Positions 16,244 to 24,399 of a stretch of 64,000 nt of DNA are shown piece after piece. The stretch comes from Eubacterium aggregans. Its GTDB lineage: Bacteria > Bacillota > Clostridia > Eubacteriales > Eubacteriaceae. The position numbers and the translations under genes are program-made. The notes under the pieces are model-generated. The model had not been told where the DNA came from. It worked only from the letters and a program-made list of their open reading frames with translations, and made no database searches. The stretch's first letter is position 1. Every line of letters starts with the position of its first letter. The stretch lies in NCBI RefSeq assembly GCF_900107815.1, contig NZ_FNRK01000001.1, positions 124,001 to 188,000 on the forward strand. Direction: 5' to 3'.

Positions 16244-16765
16244 TTATTTTTTCTGTCCGTAAACCCTCTGGAAAAATTCCTTTCGGGCGGCCTGAAAATC
16301 CGCTACGGACAGGGGCTCTGGCCAGCTCATTACCCGGAGGGGGACAATCTCTCCGCCGGGGGTTAAGACCGGCTGGTCATAGGCCACCTCGGTGAGGTGG
16401 AAGCCGTTGCGCTCATAAAACCCGACGCGCCGTCTGGCCATTTCGGATACTTCTGGCTCCTCCACCTCTAAAATCAAGGGCTTGTGCAAAACCTTGAACG
16501 TTTCCCCCAGGATGGTTTCCCCCATGCCCTGGTTCCGGAAAGCCGGGGAAACGGCAAAATGCTCGGTAAAGATGAAGGGCTCCAGCTCCCACAAGGCCAT
16601 AAAGGCCGCCAGCTCCCCGCCCTTCTCATAGCCATAAAGGGTGTAGGCCTCCTCCTCAAGGAGTTTTCGCTGGCCGTGGTAAGGCCGCCGCTCTGAGACG
16701 GGAAAGGCCTCCTCCATAATGGCATATACGGCATCAAAATCCTCTGGTCCAATTGTTTTCAGCAT
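16244..16765 (-). CDS. GNAT N-acetyltransferase
   Basis: A 173-residue GNAT domain protein beginning MLKTIGPEDFDAVYAIMEEAFP, with FAVSPAFRNQGMGETILGE (about residues 72-90) as the acetyl-CoA loop and VGFYERNGFHLTEVAYDQP as the family's C-terminal signature. The ending, PLSVADFQAARKEFFQRVYGQ, is longer than the core domain. The substrate cannot be inferred. It is convergent with the importer operon and stands alone. The 16766-16848 spacer upstream holds a small hairpin followed by Ts on the plus strand (about 16790-16817) whose use is unclear. Confidence 0.85.
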   Translation of the reverse strand: MLKTIGPEDFDAVYAIMEEAFPVSERRPYHGQRKLLEEEAYTLYGYEKGGELAAFMALWELEPFIFTEHFAVSPAFRNQGMGETILGETFKVLHKPLILEVEEPEVSEMARRRVGFYERNGFHLTEVAYDQPVLTPGGEIVPLRVMSWPEPLSVADFQAARKEFFQRVYGQKK

Positions 16766-16848
16766 GTTATCGCTTTAATTCTCCTATTCGCCCGGCATAT
16801 TCTCCGGGAATTTTTTTCTATCTTACCATAATGGTCTAAACGGGCCCT

Positions 16849-17175
16849 TTAAAAAACCAGCTGGACCAGCACCATGTACACCACGGTGCCCGCCGCAATG
16901 GATAAGAGCATCTGACGCTTCCACAAATGCAGGAGCACCACCACCCCAGAGGCGATAATCACCGGCAATCCCTGGGAAACATCCATAAAGGCAACCCCCT
17001 TGTAGCTATAAACCACCAGCAGCCCCAGGGCCGCTCCGGGGAGCACCCGCCCTAAATACTCAATACACTTCGGGGTTTTCTTCCCTGCGGGAAAAAGGAT
17101 AAAGGGCAGAAACCGAGTGAGTAAGGTCCCCAGAACCACCATAGCCACAGTAATCATCTGCTCTGTAATCGTCAC
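16849..17175 (-). CDS. azlD: Branched-chain amino acid exporter subunit AzlD
   Basis: A 108-residue membrane protein with four hydrophobic segments, starting [33 protein letters not shown] in outline (the TRFLPF motif is typical of AzlD). It pairs with AzlC to export branched-chain amino acids or their analogues. The start overlaps the azlC stop by four bases (ATGA), so the two are translationally coupled. It ends within a GGGCCC-containing spacer without a clear terminator. Confidence 0.88.
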   Translation of the reverse strand: MTITEQMITVAMVVLGTLLTRFLPFILFPAGKKTPKCIEYLGRVLPGAALGLLVVYSYKGVAFMDVSQGLPVIIASGVVVLLHLWKRQMLLSIAAGTVVYMVLVQLVF

Positions 17176-17873
17176 TTCACCACCTCCTGATCCAGCCGAC
17201 TCCGAAGGAGGATGAGCAAAGCTAAAATGACAATCATGGCCGGGATGATAAAGGCGCTTCCCCCTAACAGAATGAGGGCAGCCACCGACACCACAATGCC
17301 AATGAGGGCACTGGCGTGATTCTTCTCCTTAAACCACTGCTCCAGGAAAAGCACAATAAACAAGGCCGTCATCACAAAATCCAGGCCCTGGGTATTAAAG
17401 GGAATGATGTTCCCCATCAGGCCTCCCAGGGTGGCCCCCAACACCCAATAGATTTGGTTGAGGAGGGTGACGAAGAACATAAACCACCCGGCATCCACCC
17501 CCTCTGGAATGGCCGCCGTACAATTAATGGAGAAGGATTCATCGCACATCCCAAAGATCAGATATCCCTCCTTCTTCCCCGTATTCCGATATTTATCCAG
17601 CATGGCGATACCGTAAAATAAATGTCTCGCATTGACCATCAGGGCCAGTAAAAAGGCCCCCAATGGATTAAAGGCCCCCAAAAGCAAATCCATGGCCACA
17701 AATTCCATGGACCCTGCAAAGATGGTCAGGGCCATCACCATGGGATAGACAAAGGAGAACCCCAGGGAGTGGGCATAAATGCCATAAGCCATACCCAGAA
17801 ATAAAAAACCAGCCATAATTGGCAGGGTATGGGGAAAGGCGGCCTCCAGGGCCATCCGTTTTGTATTTTTCAT
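17172..17873 (-). CDS. azlC: Branched-chain amino acid exporter subunit AzlC
   Basis: A 233-residue integral membrane protein of the AzlC/YgaZ family with about six to eight hydrophobic segments. [20 protein letters not shown] near residue 14 and [18 protein letters not shown] near residue 80 are family motifs. The AzlCD complex lowers internal leucine, isoleucine or valine pools or exports toxic analogues. AAAGGAGG precedes the ATG. The upstream spacer holds the DnaA-box cluster described separately; a regulator such as AzlB is not next to it. Confidence 0.9.
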   Translation of the reverse strand: MKNTKRMALEAAFPHTLPIMAGFLFLGMAYGIYAHSLGFSFVYPMVMALTIFAGSMEFVAMDLLLGAFNPLGAFLLALMVNARHLFYGIAMLDKYRNTGKKEGYLIFGMCDESFSINCTAAIPEGVDAGWFMFFVTLLNQIYWVLGATLGGLMGNIIPFNTQGLDFVMTALFIVLFLEQWFKEKNHASALIGIVVSVAALILLGGSAFIIPAMIVILALLILLRSRLDQEVVK

Positions 17874-17939
17874 TTAACCGACCTCCTTTAATCCTTAGGA
17901 TATCATAAAGTATTCCGTCTCGGATACCCTGAGTCCCCT

Positions 17940-18063
17940 TTATCCACAAAAAACAAAAAATCTTTGACTTATACACAGGCAAAACAACGGAATAACCAAG
18001 AATTTTCCTTAGTTTTTTTAATTTTATCCACATTATCCACAGAAATTGTCCACAGTTTCCACA
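17940..18063 (+). other. Cluster of DnaA boxes
   Basis: Four perfect TTATNCACA boxes, all on the plus strand: 17940-17948 (TTATCCACA), 17969-17977 (TTATACACA), 18024-18032 and 18033-18041 (both TTATCCACA, back to back). Two weaker copies follow: TTGTCCACA at 18046-18054 and GTTTCCACA at 18055-18063. The stretch between is AT-rich with poly-T. Such density in about 125 bases is what one expects of an origin or a DnaA-titrating locus, yet it lies between azlC and a DUF3006 gene, far from the rnpA-parAB block. Confidence 0.8.
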
Positions 18064-18101
18064 CATTCTAAAAAAAGCTATCCCAACCGTCCCCTTTCCG
18101 T

Positions 18102-18107
18102 TATAAT
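18102..18107 (+). promoter_or_regulatory. -10 hexamer for the DUF3006-MBL pair
   Basis: A consensus TATAAT 33 bases before the TTG start at 18140. No good -35 is seen at the right distance. The DnaA boxes lie 40-160 bases upstream, so DnaA could affect this promoter. Confidence 0.5.
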
Positions 18108-18139
18108 AGTCACACATCATTCGAAAGGGGGCCATTCAT

Positions 18140-18367
18140 TTGACCGATTATACCATAGACCGTTTTGAAGGCGAAACCGCCACTCTCCTGGATTTTGAAA
18201 CCGGAGGCAAACAGCTCCTCATTCCGAGAAGCCAACTCCCCCCAGAAGCTGCGGAAGGGGATGTGCTGACCACCGATGGCCAGACCTTTACCGTGAACCC
18301 TGAAAAAACTGCCCAGGCCTTAGCCGAAGCCCAGGCCTTACTGGAAAGCGTGACCCATGGCCGGTAG
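18140..18367 (+). CDS. DUF3006 family protein
   Basis: A 75-residue acidic protein starting at a TTG with GAAAGGGGGCC upstream. It matches the DUF3006 pattern: an opening YTIDRFEGETATLLD, then LLIPRSQLPPEAAEGDVL, and a C-terminal helix rich in Ala and Glu (TAQALAEAQALLES). The fold is probably a small beta-barrel. In Firmicutes such genes are often next to a ComEC-like metallo-beta-lactamase gene, as here, where the two overlap by 11 bases. The function is not established. Confidence 0.78.
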   Translation: MTDYTIDRFEGETATLLDFETGGKQLLIPRSQLPPEAAEGDVLTTDGQTFTVNPEKTAQALAEAQALLESVTHGR

Positions 18368-19241
18368 AAACAGCCACTCCAGAACCTTTTTACTCCTAAT
18401 CGGCCTTTTGCTAACCCTATGCTTTCCCCTTTGGGGCTGCTCTCTTTTCGATGGGGGAACACCTTCTGCTCCACCGGCCACCGGTGAGGTCCGGGTAACG
18501 GTACTGGATGTGGGCCAGGGCGATGCCATCTGCATCCAAACCGGTGATGGCAGCACCATGCTCATTGATACCGGGGATACCGCTACCAAGGCCCAGCTCA
18601 TCACGGATCTTAAGGCCCTGGGGGTCACCCAGCTGGATTATTTAGTCCTCACCCACGCCCACGCCGACCATATCGGCGGGGCCCAGGCCGTTATCGAGGC
18701 CTTCCCCATCAAGGAGGTCCTCATCAGCCCCCAAGCTGCCACCTCCAAGGTGTATACCAATACCCTAAAGGCCCTCCAGGCCAAAAACATCCCCACCAAG
18801 CACCCCGCCGTCGGTGAGACCTTCACCCTGGGAGATGCCCAGCTCACCTGCCTGGGGCCTGCCCAGGACAAATACAGTGATATCAATAACTCTTCCATTG
18901 TCCTCCGCATGACCCACGGGGAAAAGGCCTTCCTCTTCACCGGGGATATGGAAGCCCTGGAGGAACGGGAAATCCTGGAATCCGGTGCTGATATCCACTG
19001 CGATGTCCTCAAAGCCGCCCACCATGGCTCCAACACCTCCACCACCGATGCCTGGCTGTCTGCCTGCGGCCCAGAGCTTACGACCATTCTCATTTCCGTG
19101 GGAAAGGATAATGACTACGGCCTGCCGGGAGACCGCATGCTCGCCCGGGGAGAGACCTACGATCTCTACCGTACAGATGTTCTGGGGGCTGTAACGGTGG
19201 TGAGTGATGGCCACACCATTTCAATGACCAGCGAATATTAA
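18357..19241 (+). CDS. ComEC-like metallo-beta-lactamase lipoprotein
   Basis: A 294-residue exported hydrolase. Residues 1-28 form a lipoprotein signal ending LWGC. After a short linker the metallo-beta-lactamase domain starts at VRVTVLDVGQGDAICIQTG, with metal ligands in VLTHAHADHIGG (about residues 98-109), FTGDMEALEE and LKAAHHGSNTSTT. This matches the soluble nuclease-like domain of ComEC proteins, without the transmembrane competence domain. A role in degrading or processing DNA or another phosphoester outside the membrane is inference. It is translated from a start inside the DUF3006 gene. Confidence 0.88.
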   Translation: MAGRNSHSRTFLLLIGLLLTLCFPLWGCSLFDGGTPSAPPATGEVRVTVLDVGQGDAICIQTGDGSTMLIDTGDTATKAQLITDLKALGVTQLDYLVLTHAHADHIGGAQAVIEAFPIKEVLISPQAATSKVYTNTLKALQAKNIPTKHPAVGETFTLGDAQLTCLGPAQDKYSDINNSSIVLRMTHGEKAFLFTGDMEALEEREILESGADIHCDVLKAAHHGSNTSTTDAWLSACGPELTTILISVGKDNDYGLPGDRMLARGETYDLYRTDVLGAVTVVSDGHTISMTSEY

Positions 19242-19261
19242 AAAAATCATCTTTGAAAGAA

Positions 19262-19297
19262 AACAACCGGAGAGCACCGCTCATCCGGTTGTTTTTA
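19262..19297 (+). terminator. Terminator after the MBL gene
   Basis: AACAACCGG (19262-19270) pairs with CCGGTTGTT (19285-19293) and is followed by TTTT. It sits between convergent genes and ends the DUF3006-MBL transcript. Confidence 0.85.
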
Positions 19298-19309
19298 TAA
19301 AAACTTTTT

Positions 19310-20134
19310 CTAATCGATGCTAACCACCGCACCGCTGTAATTCTGGGTGATATAATCCTTCACCGCATCGCTTTTCAGGGCTTCGATGAGGGCCTTGGTC
19401 TTAGCACTACTTTCCTCACCCTTACGAACGGCCACGATGTTGGCGTAGGTCTGGGCGGCTTCAGAATTCTTTTCTTCCTTGGCCAGGGCATCGGTTACCT
19501 TAAGATCGGCATCCAGGGCGTAATTCCCATTGATGACGGCCAGGTCGACATCCCCAAGGGATCGGGCCAGCTGAGCGGCTTCCAGCTCCTGGATTTTCAG
19601 GTTTTTGGTATTTTCCACAATATCCTTCGGTGTAGCGGCCAGTCCAGCCCCTTCCTTAATCTTAATGAGTCCCTGGGCTTCCAGAAGGAGTAATGCCCGA
19701 GCTTCATTGGTGGTATCGTTGGGAACGGCAATAGTGGCACCATCTGCCAAATCGGCAATGGCCTTGGTTTTACCGGCATAAATCCCCAGGGGTTCGTAGT
19801 GGATAGAGCCTGCAGACACCAGGTCGGTGCCATTCTTTTCGTTATAGTCCGTCAGATAGGGCTGATGCTGGAAGTAGTTGGCATCCAGCTCCTTATTGGA
19901 CAGGGCCTGGTTGGGCTGAACATAATCCGTAAATTCTTTAATAACCAGGGTGTAGCCTGCCTCCTTGAGTACGGGTTCCGCCACCTTTAGAATTTCGGCA
20001 TGGGGTGTGGGTGACGCCCCCACGGTGATGGTTTTATCATCCGAACCGGTGCTGCCTCCGCCACAGCCTGCCAAAACGGTAGCGACTAAACCGGCTACCA
20101 AACCGAGTACAATGATTTTTTTAAGTGATTTCAT
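19310..20134 (-). CDS. MetQ/NlpA-type substrate-binding lipoprotein
   Basis: A 274-residue lipoprotein: signal with VLAGCGGG (Cys near residue 24), then the NlpA domain starting TITVGASPTPHAEILK, with NYFQHQPYLTDYN, HYEPLGIYAG, AVPNDTTNEARALLLLE and VINGNYAL. MetQ proteins deliver methionine to the MetNI importer. No metN or metI is nearby, so it must use an ATPase and permease encoded elsewhere, or it binds a different ligand. The LysR gene lies just upstream on the same strand. AAAGGGA precedes the ATG and a TATAAT stands at 20179-20174. Confidence 0.88.
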   Translation of the reverse strand: MKSLKKIIVLGLVAGLVATVLAGCGGGSTGSDDKTITVGASPTPHAEILKVAEPVLKEAGYTLVIKEFTDYVQPNQALSNKELDANYFQHQPYLTDYNEKNGTDLVSAGSIHYEPLGIYAGKTKAIADLADGATIAVPNDTTNEARALLLLEAQGLIKIKEGAGLAATPKDIVENTKNLKIQELEAAQLARSLGDVDLAVINGNYALDADLKVTDALAKEEKNSEAAQTYANIVAVRKGEESSAKTKALIEALKSDAVKDYITQNYSGAVVSID

Positions 20135-20173
20135 GATGCTTCCCTTTCATTCAATATATATTTTGTAAGTCTT

Positions 20174-20179
20174 ATTATA
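20174..20179 (-). promoter_or_regulatory. -10 hexamer for metQ-like gene
   Basis: TATAAT on the minus strand, about 40 bases before the ATG at 20134. No consensus -35 is seen, which would suit an activated promoter, for example by the adjacent LysR protein. Confidence 0.5.
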
Positions 20180-20220
20180 CCTGTAATAATACGAAAAGTG
20201 TTAATACATGAAATCCATGA

Positions 20221-20247
20221 CTGGCTATAGGTTTGGCCTATAGCCAG
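20221..20247. repeat. Perfect 11-bp hairpin over the LysR stop codon
   Basis: CTGGCTATAGG (20221-20231) and CCTATAGCCAG (20237-20247) are perfect inverse copies with a five-base loop. The LysR stop codon (20240-20238) lies inside. No T-run follows on the minus strand, so it is not a standard intrinsic terminator. Confidence 0.75.
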
Positions 20248-21143
20248 GTAGCTGCATATTGTTGAAGCTCCTCGATGAAAAGCTTCCCCAAACGGCTGAT
20301 GGGTGCCCCGGGATGGCTGATAATGCCGATGCGCATTTCCTCACTTTCGGCCAGGGGTACGGCGATACAGGTGTCTCCATTGAGCTCCTCACTGACGAAA
20401 CCCGAGCACAGGGTGTAGCCGTTAAGCCCAACCATCAGGTTGAGCATGGTCGCCCGATCGTCGGCCTTGATGGTCCGGGCATGGTCCGTGGTGCTTTTCA
20501 TTTCCTCGGCCAAATAAAAGGAATTCTGCTGACCTTGTTCAAAAACCAGACAAGGATAGGGCTCCAGCTCCGCCATGGTAATAACCGACTGGGACGCCAG
20601 AGGATGCTCCCGCCAAAGGTACACATAGGTCCCACAGGTAAAGAGCGGTGTAAAGGACAGGCCATTTTCCCGGAGGATCTTCATCATCACCGCTTCGTTA
20701 AAATCGCTGAGGTAGAGCACCCCCAGCTCACTTCGAAAATGCTTGACATTCTGGATCACCTCGAAGGTCTTGGTTTCGTGGATGGCAAATTCATAGGCCT
20801 CCATCCCTACCCTCTTAACTAGCTCCACAAAGGCCTTCACCGCAAAGGAATAGTGCTGCATGGAGACGCTGAACTTCTCCTTCCGCTGACCCAGGGTGTA
20901 TTTCTCCGTCAATAGGCTGTATTGATCCACCACCTGGCGGGCATAGCCTAAAAACTCCTCCCCCTCGGCGGTAACCGTAATTCCCCGGTTGGAACGAAGA
21001 AACAGCAACACGCCAATTTCTTCCTCTAATTCTTTAATGGTGGCGGATAAACTGGGCTGGGTGATAAAAAGCCTGGCGGCCGCCTGGTTCATGGAGCCGC
21101 TATCAGCCACGGCAATGGCGTATTTGAGTTGCTGTAAGGTCAT
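20238..21143 (-). CDS. LysR-family transcriptional regulator
   Basis: A 301-residue LysR regulator. The winged helix occupies the first 60 residues (LKYAIAVADSGSMNQAAARL then ITQPSLSATIKELEEEIG) and an effector-binding domain follows from about residue 90. The effector cannot be inferred; its position directly before a metQ-like gene suggests control of methionine or sulfur-compound uptake. AGGAGGACCCC precedes the ATG. The stop codon is embedded in a strong hairpin. Confidence 0.87.
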   Translation of the reverse strand: MTLQQLKYAIAVADSGSMNQAAARLFITQPSLSATIKELEEEIGVLLFLRSNRGITVTAEGEEFLGYARQVVDQYSLLTEKYTLGQRKEKFSVSMQHYSFAVKAFVELVKRVGMEAYEFAIHETKTFEVIQNVKHFRSELGVLYLSDFNEAVMMKILRENGLSFTPLFTCGTYVYLWREHPLASQSVITMAELEPYPCLVFEQGQQNSFYLAEEMKSTTDHARTIKADDRATMLNLMVGLNGYTLCSGFVSEELNGDTCIAVPLAESEEMRIGIISHPGAPISRLGKLFIEELQQYAATWL

Positions 21144-21160
21144 GGGGTCCTCCTAATATA

Positions 21161-21181
21161 AAAAAACGCGGGATTTCCCGC
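21161..21181 (-). terminator. Terminator of bioY
   Basis: On the minus strand GCGGG (21181-21177) pairs with CCCGC (21172-21168) over a four-base loop, followed by a T-run (21166-21161). It lies 28 bases after the bioY stop codon. Confidence 0.8.
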
Positions 21182-21208
21182 ATTATATCACAATTAATGG
21201 ATCTTGTC

Positions 21209-21745
21209 TTACTGATTCCCGACCTTCTTCATCAGCGTCGGCCCAGCACCCAGGGCGATGGCGGCCTTAATAATATCGAAGGCGATGTAAGGAATAACCC
21301 CGGCCATCAGGGCAGCGCCCAGACCAAGATGGGCCTGGACCATCAGCCAGACCGTCCCAACGACATAGACCAGCAGATTGCCCAAAAGCATCCCCAAAGC
21401 CTGGAACCACCGGCTCTCCGGCCAGCGCTCCACAAAGGTGCCAAGGACCCAGGCCATCATGGCAAAGCCCAACAGATAGCCCCCGGTGGGGCCTGCCAGC
21501 TTGCCGATGCCCCCGGCAAATCCAGAAAAAACCGGTACACCGATGGTCCCAATGATGAGATAGAGAAATACGGCCAGGGTACCCTGTTTCTTCCCTAACG
21601 TATACACCGCGGCATAAACGCCCAGCTGCGTAAGGGAAATGGGTACCGGGCTGATGGGAATAGGCAGGGACAGGGGTCCAATAATACAGAGTAAAGCGGT
21701 AATAATGGCGATGCGGGTCAAGGTTCGGGTTTCGATTTTTTGCAT
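21209..21745 (-). CDS. bioY: Biotin transporter BioY
   Basis: A 178-residue membrane protein, the substrate-binding S-component of an ECF-type biotin importer. It has about six hydrophobic segments and the family motifs PISPVPISLTQLGV (residues 29-42) and FAGGIGKLAGPTGGYLLGF (about residues 76-94). No energy-coupling genes (ecfA, ecfT) are adjacent, so it would share a module encoded elsewhere. It follows trpA on the same strand but has its own promoter at 21783-21811. Confidence 0.92.
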   Translation of the reverse strand: MQKIETRTLTRIAIITALLCIIGPLSLPIPISPVPISLTQLGVYAAVYTLGKKQGTLAVFLYLIIGTIGVPVFSGFAGGIGKLAGPTGGYLLGFAMMAWVLGTFVERWPESRWFQALGMLLGNLLVYVVGTVWLMVQAHLGLGAALMAGVIPYIAFDIIKAAIALGAGPTLMKKVGNQ

Positions 21746-21782
21746 GAGGGTTCCTTCTTTACGTAAACTTATTTTCTATTTT

Positions 21783-21811
21783 AGTATACATTTTAAACAA
21801 AGAGAATACAA
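21783..21811 (-). promoter_or_regulatory. Promoter of bioY
   Basis: On the minus strand TTGTAT (21811-21806) and TATACT (21788-21783) stand 17 bases apart, directly after the trpA stop. No hairpin terminator is seen between trpA and bioY, so readthrough from the trp operon is possible. A clear BirA operator was not found. Confidence 0.65.
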
Positions 21812-21816
21812 GTCCT

Positions 21817-22593
21817 TTAATGACAATCCATCCCAGCCCGAATCCCAGCAACGTATTCCCCCACCTTCTGTGGGGCTTCCTTACCATACTCCGCCATAAT
21901 TTTAATAATAGCAGAGCCAATGATAGCCCCGTCGGAGCGATCGGCCATGGCCCGGGCCTGGTCCGGGGTGGAGATGCCGAAGCCCACGGCACAGGGGGTA
22001 TCGGTATTGGCCCGGATGAGGTCCACCATGGCGCCGATGTCCGTGGTGATGGCCGAGCGCACCCCGGTGACCCCCAGGGAGGAGACGATGTAGATAAAGC
22101 CCTTGGCCTCCCGGGCAATGGTGGCGATGCGGTCCTCAGAGGTGGGGGCGATGAGGGAAATAAGATCCAAGCCATGGGCCATACACAGGGGTTCGAATTC
22201 GCCCTTCTCCTCAAAGGGTAAATCCGGAAGGATAAGGCCGTCCATGCCGATGTCCGCACAGGTTTTGATAAAGCGCTCTGCCCCGTAGGAAAAGACCACG
22301 TTGGCGTAAGTCATAAAGACCATGGGAATGGTGATGTCCACCCGCAGCCGGCGGACCATGTCAAAGATCTTGTCGGTGGTGGTACCGGCGGCCAAAGCTC
22401 TTATATTGGCTCCCTGGATCACCGGACCCTCGGCGGTGGGGTCGGAGAAGGGAATCCCCAGCTCCACTAAATCAGCACCATTATCCACAGCGGCCCGGAC
22501 AATTTTTTCCGTGGTTTCTAAGTCCGGGTCTCCGCAGGTAATAAAGGGAATAAAGGCTTTATGGTTTTTAAAGGCGTCAGCTATCTTACTCAT
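21817..22593 (-). CDS. trpA: Tryptophan synthase alpha subunit
   Basis: A 258-residue TIM-barrel enzyme that splits indole-3-glycerol phosphate and passes indole to Trp[16 protein letters not shown] is at the start, the catalytic Glu lies in [19 protein letters not shown] (about residues 46-64) and the catalytic Asp in [25 protein letters not shown] and [10 protein letters not shown] bind phosphate. The start at 22593 overlaps the trpB stop by eight bases (ATGAGTAA). Last gene of the trp operon. Confidence 0.96.
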   Translation of the reverse strand: MSKIADAFKNHKAFIPFITCGDPDLETTEKIVRAAVDNGADLVELGIPFSDPTAEGPVIQGANIRALAAGTTTDKIFDMVRRLRVDITIPMVFMTYANVVFSYGAERFIKTCADIGMDGLILPDLPFEEKGEFEPLCMAHGLDLISLIAPTSEDRIATIAREAKGFIYIVSSLGVTGVRSAITTDIGAMVDLIRANTDTPCAVGFGISTPDQARAMADRSDGAIIGSAIIKIMAEYGKEAPQKVGEYVAGIRAGMDCH

Positions 22594-23779
22594 CGATGAG
22601 GTCCTCCCCTCTGTAACGGGCAACAGCGGCGCAATCCTTATCCCCCCGGCCCGAAAGGGTGATGATGATGATCTGATCCTTCCCCATGGTGGGGGCCAGC
22701 TCCCGGGCGTAGGCCACGGCATGGGCGGATTCAATGGCGGGGATGATGCCCTCGGTGCGGGAGAGGTATTCAAAGGCCTCTACGGCCGCATCGTCGGTGA
22801 CGGGGACGTACTGCCCCCGGCCCAGATCGTGGAGGTGGGCATGCTCCGGCCCCACCCCGGGGTAATCCAGCCCCGCAGAGATGGAATACACCGGGGCGAT
22901 CTGCCCGTATTCATCCTGGCAGAAGTAGGATTTCATCCCGTGGAAGATCCCCACCCGACCCACATTCATGGTGGCGGCGGTTTCAAAGGTGCCAATACCC
23001 CGGCCGGCGGCCTCACAGCCAATGAGGGCAACCCCCTCATCGGGGATGAAATGGTAGAAGGAGCCAATGGCATTGCTCCCGCCCCCCACACAGGCCAGTA
23101 CGGCATCGGGCAATCGTCCCTCGGCCTCTAAAATCTGGGCCCGGGCTTCCCGGGAAATGACGGCCTGGAAATCCCGGACCATGGTGGGAAAGGGATGGGG
23201 CCCCATGACGGATCCCAGGAGGTAGTGGGTATCCTCAATACGGCTGGTCCATTCCCGCATGGCTTCAGAAACCGCATCCTTTAAGGTGGCGGTGCCGGCG
23301 GTGACGGGGATGACCGTGGCCCCCAGCAGACGCATGCGGTACACATTAAGGGCCTGACGAATGGTATCCTCCTCCCCCATATACACCACGCACTCCATAT
23401 CCATAAGGGCGGCGGCGGTTGCGGCGGCTACCCCGTGCTGGCCTGCCCCGGTTTCGGCGATGAGTCGGGTCTTGCCCATTTTCTTGGCCAAAAGGGCCTG
23501 ACCCAATACATTGTTGATTTTATGGGAGCCGGTGTGGTTTAAGTCCTCCCGTTTTAAGTAAATCTTGGCCCCGCCCAGATCCCGGGTCATTTTTTCGGCG
23601 TAGTACAGGCGGCTGGGGCGCCCAGCGTAGTTATTTAACAGGTCGGTGAGCTCGGCATTGAAGGCCGGATCATCCTTATAGTGGTTGTAGGCGGCTTCCA
23701 GCTCAATGACGGCATTCATCAGGGTTTCTGGAATGTATTGGCCGCCATGGATGCCGAAGCGTCCTTTTTTTTCAGTCAT
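22586..23779 (-). CDS. trpB: Tryptophan synthase beta subunit
   Basis: A 397-residue PLP enzyme that condenses indole with serine. The PLP lysine is in [19 protein letters not shown] (near residue 86), with [15 protein letters not shown] binding the carboxylate and [13 protein letters not shown] binding phosphate. It is the TrpB1 type that pairs with TrpA. AAAGGAGAAACC precedes the ATG, which overlaps the trpF stop by four bases (ATGA). Confidence 0.97.
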   Translation of the reverse strand: MTEKKGRFGIHGGQYIPETLMNAVIELEAAYNHYKDDPAFNAELTDLLNNYAGRPSRLYYAEKMTRDLGGAKIYLKREDLNHTGSHKINNVLGQALLAKKMGKTRLIAETGAGQHGVAAATAAALMDMECVVYMGEEDTIRQALNVYRMRLLGATVIPVTAGTATLKDAVSEAMREWTSRIEDTHYLLGSVMGPHPFPTMVRDFQAVISREARAQILEAEGRLPDAVLACVGGGSNAIGSFYHFIPDEGVALIGCEAAGRGIGTFETAATMNVGRVGIFHGMKSYFCQDEYGQIAPVYSISAGLDYPGVGPEHAHLHDLGRGQYVPVTDDAAVEAFEYLSRTEGIIPAIESAHAVAYARELAPTMGKDQIIIITLSGRGDKDCAAVARYRGEDLIDE

Positions 23780-24399
23780 GGTTTCTCCTTTTTATTGGTT
23801 TTCCGAACCGCAGCCACAAAGTGCTGCATTTTCTCTGGGTCTTTCTTCCCCTGGGTCTCAATGCCGGAGCTGGCATCCACCCCCCAGGGAGCGTGGCCCT
23901 GGATGGCCATCCCCACGTTGTCCGGGGTGAGTCCTCCAGCCAGGAGATAAGGTCTGTCCATCTCCTGGATGAGGGCCCAGTCAAATACCGCACCGGTGCC
24001 CCCGGGGCCGTTGTCCAATAAGACCAAATCCGCACTGGAGGCCCGGGCCCGGGCTCCGTCCCCGGGCTTTGTCATGGAAAAGGCCTTGATAATGGGGACC
24101 GAAACAACTTCCTTCAAAGCGCAGATGGTGGCCTCGTCCTCCTTCCCATGGAGCTGGATGGCCCGGATAATTCCTTTGTTCACCAGGGATACCATTTCCT
24201 TCAGCGGAGCATCCACAAAGACCCCCACCGGTGTGATGCCGAGGTCCAGGGCAGCAGACAGGGCTTTGGCCATCCCATGGCTTACTGCCCGGCGGCTTCC
24301 CGGGGCAAAGATAAATCCCACGTAATCGGGCATGAGGGCGTTAGCCGTCTGGATATCCTCAGGGCGCATCATGCCGCAGAGCTTGATTTTTACAGACAT
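23776..24399 (-). CDS. trpF: Phosphoribosylanthranilate isomerase
   Basis: A 207-residue TIM-barrel isomerase. The catalytic Cys is in [11 protein letters not shown] (residue 8) and the catalytic Asp in [16 protein letters not shown] and [11 protein letters not shown] are family motifs. The variant [15 protein letters not shown] binds the substrate phosphate. The start overlaps trpC by ten bases, with AAGGGAG upstream. Confidence 0.95.
   Translation of the reverse strand: MSVKIKLCGMMRPEDIQTANALMPDYVGFIFAPGSRRAVSHGMAKALSAALDLGITPVGVFVDAPLKEMVSLVNKGIIRAIQLHGKEDEATICALKEVVSVPIIKAFSMTKPGDGARARASSADLVLLDNGPGGTGAVFDWALIQEMDRPYLLAGGLTPDNVGMAIQGHAPWGVDASSGIETQGKKDPEKMQHFVAAVRKTNKKEKP

Noticed and set aside
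16790-16817. Plus-strand CCCGG/CCGGG hairpin with a T-run as a terminator
   Set aside because: No plus-strand gene ends nearby; the importer stops about 575 bases earlier with a gene between. Its use could not be supported.
17900-18140. The DnaA-box cluster as the chromosomal origin itself
   Set aside because: The rnpA-yidC-mnmEG-parAB block and leftward gene direction put the usual dnaA-oriC just right of the window. I keep it as a DnaA-binding locus of unknown use.
22481-22489. Single TTATCCACA inside trpA as a regulatory DnaA box
   Set aside because: One isolated match within coding sequence is expected by chance.
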